A DNA stretch of 64,000 bases. Origin: Eudorina sp. 2006-703-Eu-15 (lineage: Eukaryota > Chlorophyta > Chlorophyceae > Chlamydomonadales > Volvocaceae). This document shows positions 41,657 through 52,749 of this stretch, one piece after another (position 1 is the first letter of the stretch; each line of letters begins with the position of its first letter). The stretch lies in assembly GCA_003117195.1 (NCBI GenBank), contig BDSI01000141.1, positions 236,531 to 300,530 of the forward strand, in the 5' to 3' direction. The notes under the pieces are model-generated. The model was not told the DNA's origin, ran no database searches, and saw nothing but the letters and a program-made list of their open reading frames with translations. A program made the translations under genes and the position numbers.

Positions 41657-42805
41657 TTACATCGGGTATTTGGTGTCCCCCTCCTTCTCTGTCCGGGGGA
41701 ACCATACCAGCTGCACCTCCAGGTCAATATCCGCACACAGGCGGAACAGTTCGTCTACCTGCCACTCGAACGCAGCAAAGCGGTACATGTCCGGGTGAAG
41801 CAGTAGGTTCCAGTAGCCGCTTTTATCGTCCGTCGTGAACATGAAATCGCCCTTGCGAAGGAACCCCGGGAGATCTGCTAGCGATTCGTACTTCCGCGGC
41901 GGAATCTCCATGAACAGGTTCGGGTACATCGGGTTCATGCACAGGCGCAGCTTCTTGCCTTCCACCACCCGCAGCCCGTTGATGACTGTGGGGCTTCCCC
42001 ACTCGGCCGGCCACTCCCGGATGGCCCCCGTCTGCAGACACTTGCCAATCTCCGCGGTGACGAAGTCAGCATGAGGCACGGTGCTGTGGTGGTTCGCGAA
42101 CTGTACTGGGTGTGGTGTCTCGCCGGTCAAGTAGGCTTCGGGCTCATCGTTTCGCTCTATGGCTTGGCTGATCATCTGTAGGACTATCTTCCGTTTCTTC
42201 CGGCGCAGTGGTGGGAGGGGCGCGTCGGGCGCTGGCGCCCCTGTCCACTTGAAGCGCACCCCCTCCATTATCATCCCCAGCAGCATCCGTTGGTTGCGAG
42301 AGAGTGGGCGGCGGCCATTGCTCAGCTCGAAGTAGCGCTGCCACACGCTGCCGCACGCACGCAGCAGGCCCGGCTGGAAATCCGCGGGGTTGCGGGCTGA
42401 GGCGTGCATCTGCCGCTCGAAAGCTTCTCCGGGGGTGGGGTCCGCTCTGGCGCTGGCTGCCCGTGCTGTGGGGTCTAGGGCTTGCCAAGCTCCCTCCAAT
42501 AGCTGGTGCGCGTGTTTTAAATCCGTGGCTGGTGGGTGCGGCAGGTGGGTCGGCCCGCCTGTGGTCGAGGCCCCGGTTGCGAGGCGCTTGGCCAAGGGAA
42601 GCAGCGCATCTTCATCCGGATCGCACCAAGAGGGGTCGCCGCCGTCCTCTCCCAAGAGTTGCCCGTCCGCCTCGCGCCCCGTGTCTCCGCCATCGTCCCG
42701 CACCGCGGCACCATCCTCATTCAACTCGCCGGGACCCGCCGTCGCTTCCTGTCTGTCCGGCCCCGCCTCGTAATCCTCGTGCCTCCCCAACACCGTCTGC
42801 AACAT
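41657..42805 (-). CDS. DIRS-type reverse transcriptase, N-terminal fragment
   Basis: ATG at 42805; 382 codons to a stop at 41657. The first about 180 residues are acidic and Ala/Pro-rich. The RT fold begins around VTAEIGKCLQTGAIREWPAE, WGSPTVINGLRVV and KKLRLCMNPMYPN, and reaches motif A with FMFTTDDKSGYWNLLLHPDM (catalytic Asp) and RFAAFEWQVDE. This wording is characteristic of DIRS elements. Motifs B and C (the catalytic Asp pair) are missing because the sequence changes near 41.65-41.70 kb, where the last 30 or so codons look foreign to RT. A truncated remnant, not expected to be active. Confidence 0.7.
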   Translation of the reverse strand: MLQTVLGRHEDYEAGPDRQEATAGPGELNEDGAAVRDDGGDTGREADGQLLGEDGGDPSWCDPDEDALLPLAKRLATGASTTGGPTHLPHPPATDLKHAHQLLEGAWQALDPTARAASARADPTPGEAFERQMHASARNPADFQPGLLRACGSVWQRYFELSNGRRPLSRNQRMLLGMIMEGVRFKWTGAPAPDAPLPPLRRKKRKIVLQMISQAIERNDEPEAYLTGETPHPVQFANHHSTVPHADFVTAEIGKCLQTGAIREWPAEWGSPTVINGLRVVEGKKLRLCMNPMYPNLFMEIPPRKYESLADLPGFLRKGDFMFTTDDKSGYWNLLLHPDMYRFAAFEWQVDELFRLCADIDLEVQLVWFPRTEKEGDTKYPM

Positions 42806-43018
42806 GACGCAGTGTCATAGGCGGCATGCACACCAGGATCAGGCCTCCCCGGCGGGTGTACCCTTCGGTCCACTGATTCGACCCTCTTTCACATCCCTTC
42901 TCGTTGCAGCTCTCCGCGCCGGTAGCCGCGGGGCCGGCCTGCTTAGGTTCCCCGGCTGCCCGCTATGCTCCGTTGGGTTGCGCGACCGAGCCAATAACCA
43001 CCTTCCCCTGCGCGCACC

Positions 43019-45592
43019 CTATCCCCGGGCACCTGCCTTGGGCGCCTCTTGCTCGTGCTTCGCTTGGGAGTAATCCGCTATGCGGCCAACCGCCTCCGTC
43101 AGGGACACGTGCTCGTATGGGCATTGCGCGTGGGTGCATCGCCCACCCAGCAGCGCGTGGTTGGAGCAAAACCGGCGCTCGCCCCTCAGGTCGCGCTTGG
43201 TCGTCGTGAACATGGCCTCCTGGTCCGGGCACAGGTTCTCAGGCAATTTTCGCTGTCGGAGCTCTGCACGGACTGCGTCCAGGGCCTTTCGCCAAGAAGG
43301 CGGCTCTCCCCGGCCGCCAGCGCCGCCGCCCCCGCCCGCCCCGCCACCGCTCCCACGGGGTGCACTGCCACCTGCGCCGCGGCGACTGTCGACACCTTCG
43401 CCGGAGCCGCCGCCCGAGCGCCCCCCCCCCCACCTCGCCGGGCCGCGGCGAGGTAGCTCTCCTTCATGTGGGTGGCCCGGAGTGCCTCCTCTGCCACGCG
43501 GAGCTGTTCCCGCAGGCGAATAAGGCATCCGATCTGTGGACCCAGACCGGTCTTCCACATGGCCTCGGTCATCTCCACTTGGAAGATGCAGCTCTCCCTT
43601 AAATTGGTGGCCGCTCCCGACAGCCACATGGCCTGCTCGCGCTGGAGGCCAGATTGCCGAGGGTCCAAGGCCCCCAGCGCCTTGGTCACCAGTTCGGTGC
43701 CCCCCAGGAACGCCGCGGTCTTGGCGCCCGCCGTCTGGTATCCGGCTTGATGGGTTGCCGAGTACTCCGTTATCGGCTTGAGCCGCTCTGCCAACTCTGC
43801 CTTGAGGTCGTCGGCAAAACGCTTGGCGAACGCGTCCCCAAGGGGCCCGCCCAGACACGCCTGCAGACCGTCAATCTGCTGGATCGCCGCGGTCCTGAGC
43901 ACGTTCGCCACCGCCCCCACGACCATAGACATAGCCGTCGACGCGCCGAAGGTCAGGAGGACGCCGCCCACCACTGCCTCGGCGATCGGCATGGTATGCG
44001 CCGGCCCTTCGATCCTAGGCCGAGCCTGCAGCATCTGGGGCTTGTTGGCCTCTACCGCCAGGTTGACGCTCTGCTCCACGAGGCGGGCTTCGTTGCCACC
44101 TAGCCCCGTGTTAGGCGCCTGCAGGTACATGAGTGGCGGCATGTACTCGAGGTCGTCCACCCACGATCCGTGTGGTCCGGGTCGGGCCGCCGAGAACGTG
44201 GCCCCGCCGAGCGTCAACCTCCCGCCGTGTGGTTGGTTAGTCTGGCCTGAGTTGGGCGCGCCGGGGTGGGCCCAAGGGTTGTATCCAAGTTGGTTGCCGA
44301 CGTGGGCGGTCGGCGCCGAGCCGCCGCCCTGCCACGGCAAGGCTCCGCCTGGGGGCACGCTACCTGGCCAGCCCGTGGGGGCGCCTGGCGGGCCTGCGTT
44401 CCCTGCCACCGCTTTCACCGGCCAAGCCGCCGCGCCGGGCCAAAGCCTGGCTTGCCCCATCGGTGGCCCCTGCGGTGGGCCGGTTGTGGCGGGCTGGGGG
44501 AAAACCGCCGCCGGCCTCGTGACGCCAGCCCCCGCCACTGCCGCCGTCGGCCCTGGGTAGCGCCCCCAGCCGTGCGCCACCCCTGCAGGGTAGGTCCCCG
44601 CCGTGCTAGTGCCCCAGCCGGGTGTGGGTCCCGCCGGCATAGCTGCTGTAGGAAGTATGGGGCTCGGCCCGCCGGCTGCGAGCATCGGTTGGGCACCCAG
44701 CAAGGCGGCCGCCACCGCTGGGTTGGAACTGATGAGAGCCGTCACCGCGGCGAGGGCTGCTGCTAAGTCCGGTTGAAGGGGCGGGTCCGCCCGCGCCACC
44801 ACAGGGTCAGCGGCTCCCAGGTGGGTGGGAGGCCGTGCGGCGTTAGGGCCAGGGATGCCGGCGCCGCCTACCGGGCCGGCGGCCGCCCCGTGGTATAGTG
44901 GGCCCCACGGGGCCGCGAAGCCCGCCCCCGTGGCAGCCAGTGTCGCCGCAAACCCGCGCTGTACTTGGGGCTGCCCTTCCGCTCCTCCGACGGGGCGGTC
45001 TTCCCCTGTCTCCGCCTGTGATGGGGGACCTGCCGGCTGAGCCCTTCCGGACCGACGACGGGGAGCGGGAACTCGGCGAGGCGCGGGGACCCCCGTGGTA
45101 AGACAGCAGGGAGCCGCCTAAACCCCTCGGCGGGTCCCCCGGGGGTGACCTCACCGGCCTGCGGCCTGGCAGGACGACCGGGTGGTCCCGGCGCGCCGGC
45201 AGGTCGGACCCCGAAGGGGCATCCCGCGGGGTCCCCGGCCCCGTCCTCTGCCCATCGCCCGCGCGCGGTTCGCCGCCTGGTGTCTCTGCCAACTCGCCCG
45301 TAGTTGCGCCATCGGCCGCCGTTGCCCCAGGGGCATCCCGCGCGGCGGCGGCTCCCGCTGCCGATGTTTGCATGGTAGCGGCGTCGGGTTGCCCCGCACC
45401 CGGCTCTGCGGTGCCACCCGGGGCGGGCGGCTGTGTCCCGCTTGAGCCTCCCGCTCCGCCGCGCAGATCGCCGCCGCGTCCCAACGGGGCGTTCTGCGCG
45501 GGCCCACCCGCGGGTGGGGCGCCACTCCGCAAACGGCCCGTGTAGAGATTGTTTCCCTGCATTGGGTTGGTCGAGCCGCGACCTCTGGTCAT
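43019..45592 (-). pseudogene. DIRS gag-like protein with CCCH zinc motif, frameshifted
   Basis: The reading starts at ATG 45590 (TRGRGSTNPMQGNNLYTGRL) in a Gly/Pro/Arg-rich region. It continues in another frame from about 45100 with GFAATLAATGAGFAAPWGPL and then DPPLQPDLAAALAAVTALIS, includes VDDLEYMPPLMYLQAPNT and MTEAMWKTGLGPQIGCLIRL, and ends in a third frame with RKALDAVRAELRQRKLPENL. The C-terminal motif C-x9-C-x4-C-x3-H (43111-43172) resembles a nucleic-acid-binding CCCH finger. One frame change falls at a run of C on the plus strand (43421-43434), a likely indel or sequencing site; another lies between about 44850 and 45150. About 850 residues if read through. Confidence 0.6.
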
Positions 45593-45659
45593 TGCGTGGA
45601 GAGAAACGACGGTCGCATTGACTTAGGGAGCCGCACTGAAACTGCATCTAAGTCCCTTG

Positions 45660-45930
45660 CCTACCGAGTCCATCGGTAACCCCGCCTGCCGCCTACCGAG
45701 TTTGTCGAGAAGGCCCCGTCTGCCGCCTACCGAGTCCGTCGGTAAGGCCCCGTCTGCCGCCTACCGAGTCCGTCGGTAAGGCCCCGTCTGCCGCCTACCG
45801 AGTCCGTCGGTAAGGCCCCGTCTGCCGCCTACCGAGTCCGTCGGTAAGGCCCCGTCTGCCGTCTACCGAGTCCGTCGGTAAGGCCCCATCTGCCGTCTAC
45901 TGAGTCCGTCGGGAAGGGTGTGGGGTGTCT
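45660..45930 (-). repeat. 34-bp tandem repeat in the DIRS leader
   Basis: The unit gtctgccgcctaccgagtcc followed by gtcggtaaggcccc (plus strand) is repeated about seven times with exact 34-bp spacing (for example 45721 and 45755); the outer copies are diverged. Confidence 0.9.
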
Positions 45931-46690
45931 TACCGCTGTGTCCGACGGGCGTTCCGGGCCTCCGTCTCCGGACGTTCGTTGTTCCGCCGCCCTTTGTGCG
46001 GTGTTCCGATCTCTGTCAGCATTCATGAGGTGGAAGGTGGAAGGTGGGGCTGAGGGAGGGCTTTGTACGGTACGTCGCACGACATGAGTCCGGGCTGAGG
46101 CGCGCAGAGCAATCCAATCTTAATTCTTTTGGAAATTCTTCCGTGAGCAGGTTGTCACACAATCATAATTTGACAGGATGCACCAGCGCGCGCTGAATCA
46201 AGTCAGCCGCTGAGAATGTCCCAGTACCTACACGAACCTCCCCTTTCATATCGCGTTACTTTGGCCACAACTATAAAGTAGATATCATTCTTGATTCATA
46301 AGGATATTGATGCCACTTGTTCATCCACTTTCCTAGCTTCTGTTATACAAGTACCCATGGGCAGCGCCATTGGAAGCGGTAAGCACCCAGATATTCAACA
46401 CGACTGCTGCTTATTTCAAATCGTTTGGAGGCTTTGCGTTACCATGGTTTCAGCCTGGTGTTGTTCGCGTTTAAGGTGAGGCCGTCCAGTTTAAACGTAA
46501 CGGCTGATTTGAAAAATTATCTGGAGTACCGCCATACCTCGCAAAGCTGTAGGTCTTGCACTGAAGTCCTTAGTTATCCCCCTCCAGGTGCGCACGTGTG
46601 TTCGTACTGCTCATCCCAGTCTTGATCAGGGTTCACCCAAAACCACCCTTCACGACCTCAGCGTTCCCAGCAATTACTTCTGAGATTCAT
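45931..46690. other. Region between the DIRS element and the unknown gene
   Basis: Lower GC from about 46100. A possible tiny first exon, ATG at 46356 reading MGSAIGS before a GTAAGC donor, could belong to the next gene, but the link to exon A is unproven. Nothing else is recognised. Confidence 0.35.
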
Positions 46691-46818
46691 AGCTTTTGGT
46701 CTTGATTTGCAGATCATGTGGACTCACCTGGTCTAGAGCTAGGGTTGGTAGGGGCAGAACAGGGGCTGTCTGCATTTCTCACCAAAATCGGCAAAGCTTG
46801 CGTCTGAGCACCGATGAA

Positions 46819-49800
46819 ATGACCAAACGCGTGCGCGACTCTGCTGACATCCAGTCTGAGATCGACGAGGTCATAAAACAGATAAATGATGTCGAAGCGC
46901 AAGTGGAGCAGGCAGCGTACGTAGTGGAGCAGGCAGCGCATCTTAGGAAAGAGGTCCAGGCGACGCTTCGCAATAAAGCTGAGGAGCTGAAGCGCCTAGA
47001 TCTTAGTGAGCAGGAGCGGGCGGAGCTGGTTGCGCAGCAGCAGTTTCTCGTCGAAGACTTGACAGCTGTCACACAAGATCTGGAGTGGCGGCGCGAGAAG
47101 GAGAAGCAGCTGCGCGGGAAGGAGAATCATCTGCGCGAGAAGGAGAAGCAGCTGCGCGAGGAGAAGCTGCTGCAGGACGGTGAGCGTTGCGGTGTTGCAC
47201 CACCACCATCGATGCTTTGGTCTACTGATCTTTCGTTCTTGTTGCTATTGAGGCCTGACGGGCGTTTTGCTGAGGTCCAGAGCTTAGAGTACGCGGTTGC
47301 TCCTTCTTGCCGTCGCCATCGCGGGAATCTACCGTGGGTACAGCTGAGCGTATCCGATTGACCGACCAACTGATGAATATCTTCAAAACATGTTGGGGTT
47401 GTTGTTGCGCGCTACGGTATGCGGGAGGCTTGGGAGACCTCGCGCGCCTGAGAGGTGCAGCGGCAAAGCGACATAGGAACGGAGGTCGCCTCGGTGCCGG
47501 CCCAACGAGGGATGTCAAGGAGCAGCGCAATCTGCAAAAAGATAGCGGCTGCTTGTAACCTCAGGACCTCGTGCTGCGGAAAGAGAAGCTTCTGCACCTC
47601 GAGAAGCTCGAAGCGCGCGGTATGCGTGAGGCTAGGGGAGAGATCACCCGCCTGAAACGTGCAGCGGCATGCAACTGTGCACTTGTCGCCCGACCGCTCC
47701 CATGTCGTGCAGCCTCGGCGGCTGGCCTGGGCTTGGGGAGCGCGGCAGGAGCCGGTGAGTTTTCCTTGGGACGGCCCAGCGATTTGCACACCGCAGGAGT
47801 TTGGGCGAAGCACAGTAGCAAAGCGGCACTAGCGGTACTGACGTTTCCAGTTACGCTCCGTGGGCAATGTGGAATCCCAATAACCCATTCTATCGCATAG
47901 CTATCTGAACGGCGGTGCGTCAAGTGATCTGTGTACGTGCTTCCCCTGCAGCCGCGTCTGCAGACACGGCGGCTGGCGTTGATACTCATCTGTACAACAA
48001 CGTCACCTTGTTCGTGCCCTGCGGTCTCTCCAAGTACGGGAAACGGGATCGCAAGAAGCTCAGCCAGAAAAAGTTCCGGACCATTATGAGGGACAACCGC
48101 GTCGGCTATGTGCTGCTGGTCGACAAGCAGCCGTCGCAGCTTCTCACGCTGTGTGACTGCATCGACACGGCGGTGGACATCGACGACGTGCAGCTGCAAG
48201 ACGGCATGCAGTTGGCCGTGGTGGTTGATGCGGACGACGCTTCCAGAAAGACTGGGGAACAGGTACGTGTGTCACTTGCATGTACATACTTTGTAACCTT
48301 TGTTGACGTTGCAGCAGATCTGTACACTCCATTCGGAGGCCACCGGCTGAGGCTTGCAGTTACAGTATGCCCCCGCCTGACCGCAACACGCTGCTGGTGT
48401 CCCGCCCTGCCTGCTTCAGGTGAAGACGATCCAGGGCTGGGTGGATGGCCAAATCAGTGCGGACGAGTACAAGTGTGCAGAATGGGCCCTGTTGTACCTG
48501 GCCAGCGATCAAGGTGAGGGTCCATGCAACCCAGCACACGAGGTTGGCACTCTGCACGCCAGGATCGGCCCAGTTAAGGTTCACAGCATCCCCGCCCGGG
48601 CGGGAAGGAGGGCGTCAGGGCCTTAAGCTGAGGTGGCCACATGTCCATGCTGGGTCCGTTGCTGCACTGGTCCTCATTCGCTTGAAATGCGTGCGACATG
48701 CTGTATGTCAACAATATGACTTCGGCAATTATAAGGCATCGGCACGCATGAACGTGCCTGAAATGAAAAGACGTATTCCACTGTTTGTGTAATACCGTCA
48801 GGTGCTATGCGGTGGTGCTTCAAGCACATCACGGGCAAGGTCAACTTTGTCATGCGGATGATCGAGATTGACGGTATGGCCTACTCCGTGGAGCGGGTGG
48901 TGCTGGTGGAGCGCAAGCCGCACATCGCTGAGGAGTTTGTGCGCGAGCTGTCGGCCAAGGCGGAGACGCTCAAGTAAGCCCCTGGGAGGCTCGGTGTGTG
49001 TATTTGTGCGCCTTTGCTAGGGCCAGGGCTTTACTTGAAGGCCGCAAGGGCTACATGGCCCTCAGGCTCTTGTAAGCAAGGGAACCCTAGGTGTGGTTGC
49101 ATGCGGGTGGGGGCACAGGACATGTGTGATTGGCCTAGCGGTTCACACGCACACAGCGGCGGCCATGCAATTACAAGCAATGCTGCGCGTTGCATCCAGG
49201 AGTGGTGCAGCAGCGTTTGGGCAGTGTGCCCTCATCTGACTCTTGATTGGGCCACTGAGCACTGACAACACCACCATGCTCCATGCACAAACACGATCCC
49301 TTGTAGGATGCTCGTGGAGGCGGGCGCGCCCAACACCGCCATGCTCCGAAACCTGGACGGCCTGATGAAGCCCCTGGAGATCTTCCTCATGGCGGACAAC
49401 TGGGCGGACGACCCGGGTGAGGTGGCGGCCTGTGCAGTCCTCATGGAGAAGTTCCGCATCCAGCCGTTGCTGCCGACTGGCGATGGCGGCTACGCACCGC
49501 ATGACAGCTGCGGCCGGTGGCCGGTTGACGACAGCATCCGGCGGCGCGGACAGGTGTGTGCGCGTGCCTTACCTTACCACTCGAAGGGGCTTGTGTCATG
49601 GGCTTCTGCTGCAGGTTGTGCTGCTCGTATGCTGGGTAGGCGGAGGGTTGCTACAATGTGTGTGTTTTAGAAATGCAACCGTGCGTGTGTGCGTGCATGC
49701 TCACCAGGCCCATGAACCCTGGCCGTCAGCAAACCATCGGTGGCCCAAACTCATTTTTCGGTACGCCTCACCCACCCCGGACACAGGATTACCTCCGGAA

Positions 49801-50092
49801 GGCTGAACAGCGCGGGCAGGTCCGCAGCGATGCGGGAATGGATGCCAGCATGGGCAGCGGGGCCGGAGGGGCGTCGGGGCCCAACAGCGCAGTGGGCATC
49901 GGCCGCCTCGCCAGCAGCCAGCAGGCGGCCTGCAGCCCGGCGCATCCGCCGCACCACCTGCACGCACACGAGCCGTTGCGTGCCACCAGTGGTGCTGGGC
50001 TGCGGCGCAGCCTTGCACCAGTCTGCCCGCCGCTGCACCTGCACCCGCGGCCGCAGCACCGCCCCAGCATGCCCAGCATGCGCAGGCTGTAG
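46819..50092 (+). CDS. Multi-exon gene of unknown function with coiled-coil N-terminus
   Basis: Exons: A 46819-47179, B 47565-47754, C 47952-48262, D 48420-48513, E 48802-48973, F 49307-49553, G 49787-50092. Exons B to G join by GT-AG introns with every phase matching (1320 nt, 439 aa), strong support for a real gene. A to B is out of phase, so a short exon between them is probably missed. Exon A and B encode a long charged coiled coil (QSEIDEVIKQINDVEAQVEQ; KEKQLREKE-type heptads). Exon C carries THLYNNVTLFVPCGLSKYGK and DNRVGYVLLVDKQPSQLL, exon E WWCFKHITGKVNFVMRMIEI, exon F LDGLMKPLEIFLMADNWADD. Exon G is Ala/Gly/His-rich and ends at TAG 50090-50092. No family recognised. Parts of exon B and downstream sequence are duplicated at 24 kb. 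The true start may lie upstream. Confidence 0.65.
47395..47490 (+). repeat. Diverged duplicate of exon B in the preceding intron
   Basis: ggtatgcgggaggcttgggagacctcgcgcgcctgagaggtgcagcggc-type sequence here parallels [54 protein letters not shown] sequence in exon B (about 47617-47670), about 220 bp apart. The intron copy has a frameshift relative to exon B. Confidence 0.7.
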
Positions 50093-52620
50093 CTGCAGCA
50101 TGCAGGCTGTTGCGTAGTCGCGAGCAGTGCTGGGTTTAGGGTTTAGCTCACCAGGGCCGGGACACACGGCTCTCAGAGCTCGAAACGTGGACGGGATGCT
50201 CAGTGGACCGTGCGGTTGGCCACAGAGGCATCCACCGCCCAGTTGCTCACGTGGGCTGATGTGGACACTGGCAGAGACTGGCAGCTGTATTATGAGTTCC
50301 CCAGCTGCGGCTGTTCCTGCCCAGCTCCAGCGGGTACAGCAGGCGCTATCCCCTCAGCTGGACCAGGCCCTGGCGGCCAACCAGGCCGTTGGCACCCGTG
50401 CAGGCCCGCTGGCCCCGCCGCGGCCCCCGCTCCACTGGCGCCCCCACGCTGCTGCTCTGGCCCCACCCCTGGCTGTGGACTGGGCAGTTGTGCCGGACTG
50501 CCGCCGTTGCCGCCTCTTGCTTGCTGTGGCGGCGCTTGGTGGCGGAGGCTTGGCGGCAGCCGCCTCCTGACGTCGGGTTTAGGTGGACTGCCGCAGCAGG
50601 CCGTGGCTGCTGCTGCTGCTGCCGCGGTTCCGAGTATTGTGGTGACCGGGCACTCGCAGATGCCGCCGCCGCAGCTGTATCAGCTGTGCACACAAGCACC
50701 TGCCGTCACACACGGCCAACCGTACTAAAGGCAAGCGCACGGCCAGGTGTACGGTCAGGGTTGCTGGCAGCAACCCAGCAGTGCCCGGTATGGAGCTGAT
50801 ATTCTGATATTCGCACGCACAGCAACGCATGCACGGGAATGCGCCGCTGCAGCCGGCCCTGGCAGCATCTGCCACAGGCGGATGCAGGTCGGTCTCGGCT
50901 GCGGTGCTGTACAGATTGCCGCAGCTGGCGCTGTGGCAGCTTGTCGAGTGGCGGCCGAGACCGAGCTCGGTATCTGCCGTTGCCACTATTGCCATTATTG
51001 CCGTTTTGCCAGGGCATACTCCTCGCCCTCCCGACCCCGTTGGCAGCCGGTGGATGCGGGTGTGGGATGTTGAGGTTGCAACGGGCCGGTTTGGACGTTT
51101 TGTTGCCCAGCAGGTTGTGTTTTGGGACTGGTGTTCTGCACTTCGCACATTTTGGAACGAATGTAACTGAGGAGCACGAATGTGTGACGTTGACTTTCGG
51201 GGCTGACTGCCTGCGTTGACCGGGCTACCATTGGCTGAAGAATCAATATATTATGATCTATGGGGTTTGGGGAATACTGGGCAGCCAGTGCGAAGCTGGA
51301 CCTCATGTGCTGGTCGGCAAGCAGCTGTCCTGGGGAGTTACTGTTATGGGGCTGCTGCTGCGGGGCACGTCACAGGCGGGTGGGCGGGCTTGGGTGTACT
51401 CCCAATGAAGTGCGAGTGTGATGGGTGTGGCGGCGCATCAGGTTCGCGTGTTGTTAGGACGCTCCTCACTTGTCGGCGTGTTTTTGTATCTCTCTACGAA
51501 GACAACGTCGGGGTTTGAAGTGGTGACGGCTGGGGAATTTTTTTGGGCGCGCAGGCAGTGGAAAACAGGGAACAGGTGATGCTGTGCAGTCGGACGGCGC
51601 CAGGTGCAGCGGTTCACCAAATAGGGAGGGAGAGTGAGATTGTGCTCGCCACCTGAGCAGGTCCTGGACTGCACCGACCCACACACCCACCCGCCGTAAT
51701 GACTGGTTTGCGTGTTTGACATCCGTACACACAACCTACCATGTGCCTGCCTGACCGCCGTTCCGCATCGGTCAGTTGCTTTGTGGGTCGCGTCTGTCCG
51801 GCTGTTCGTTGCTTTGTGTCTGGGAATGTTATCGTTGTGTGTGGGCCTGTACGCCCCAATGGCTTTGGGGTGGGGCCGGGACTGCAGTCCTCGTGGGCTG
51901 TGCAACGGGCCCAGGTAACCAGAGGGATACGCCGGAAGGAGCAGTTGCTATTATGCTGCCCGCCGGTACGCAGCCAAGCGACCCCCGCTGATATCCTAGC
52001 CGAACTCCTAGTCTGGGCGGCTGTGTACGTGCGCAGTTGTCGAGCTTGGGCGCGTCCGTTTGGTTGCGTAAGTTGCTGTTACGGCCCTTGGTGCGGGCCT
52101 CTCTTCAGGATGACCAGAGAGTGCGGATGTGTTGTTTGGGGGGGTGAGAGTGACACTGAGCCTCTGGTTTCATTCGAACTGGCTGCACATCACCCTGCTC
52201 TTGTTGTATTTGACGCTTCAAAAAATAACACAACGGGTCCGACCGGCTCCTGGCACGACAGGAGGGGGGCTGACGTGTGAGTGGACAGGTAGCCGAGCGT
52301 GCTCCTCCAACAACTGCCAGCAAACGCCCGCGCGCGAATGTGTGATGCGTTATGTGTGTGTGTTGTGGATGCGAGTGTGGCGGGTACCCTCCTGTGGCCC
52401 CAGTTCCGAGGACGAGCAACCAGTCGCGTCAGGCGGCTGCAGATCTACGCCGCCGCAGCACACCGAACCCCTGCCCACAAAACTCCACAGCCCTTGAACG
52501 CTCAACGCTCAGCCGACCACCACAAAAACTGGCCGCCACAGACAGCATCCTCCCATAGATGCAACCTCCGTCCAGTCCACTGACTGCTTGGCCCTATGCG
52601 GCGGCCCTTTCCCCCCTTTT
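47625..52620 (+). repeat. Segmental duplication, copy 2 (left part)
   Basis: Partner of 24055-28080 (see that entry). It contains exons C-G of the unknown gene in the stretch missing from copy 1, a copy-specific stretch at 50640-51025, and then the colinear 51029-52620 block up to the Dualen insertion. Confidence 0.8.
50093..51175 (+). other. Downstream part of the unknown transcription unit
   Basis: The first TGTAA motif after the TAG at 50092 is at 51168, in gaacgaatgtaactgag. The interval is either a long 3' UTR or holds further exons. Frames such as LSPQLDQALAANQAVGTRAG (about 50345) and VWDVEVATGRFGRFVAQQVV (about 51059) are conserved in copy 1 at 24.15 and 26.08 kb, hinting at coding sequence. 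Confidence 0.4.
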
Positions 52621-52621
52621 G

Positions 52622-52633
52622 TCAACAAAAGCA
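52622..52633 (+). repeat. Dualen 5' flanking direct repeat (TSD)
   Basis: tcaacaaaagca, repeated exactly at 62799-62810. Confidence 0.75.
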
Positions 52634-52749
52634 GCCGCTGCACACAACGTTTTGTACCGATTGGATTATACACACTACTGTTAGAATATAGATAAACATG
52701 TAAACATTCAATAATAGCCTAGCACTTGCTAGTGAACTAGGCTGCAGCA

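Larger units (their letters stand above)
41640..45930 (-). mobile_element. DIRS-type (tyrosine-recombinase) retrotransposon, 3'-truncated
   Basis: Order on the minus strand: a 34-bp repeat-rich leader (45930-45660), a gag-like region with a CCCH zinc motif (45592-43019), and the start of a reverse transcriptase (42805-41657). The RT resembles the DIRS group known from Volvox and Chlamydomonas rather than Gypsy or LINE. It stops soon after motif A, beside the 112-bp inverted repeat. RNase H, the rest of RT and the tyrosine recombinase are absent. Confidence 0.65.

Noticed and set aside
41265..41838. Plus-strand ORFs over 41.27-41.84 kb
   Set aside because: They read through the right arm of the 4.26-kb element and the 112-bp inverted repeat; a related shadow appears on the opposite strand at 37.0-37.4 kb.
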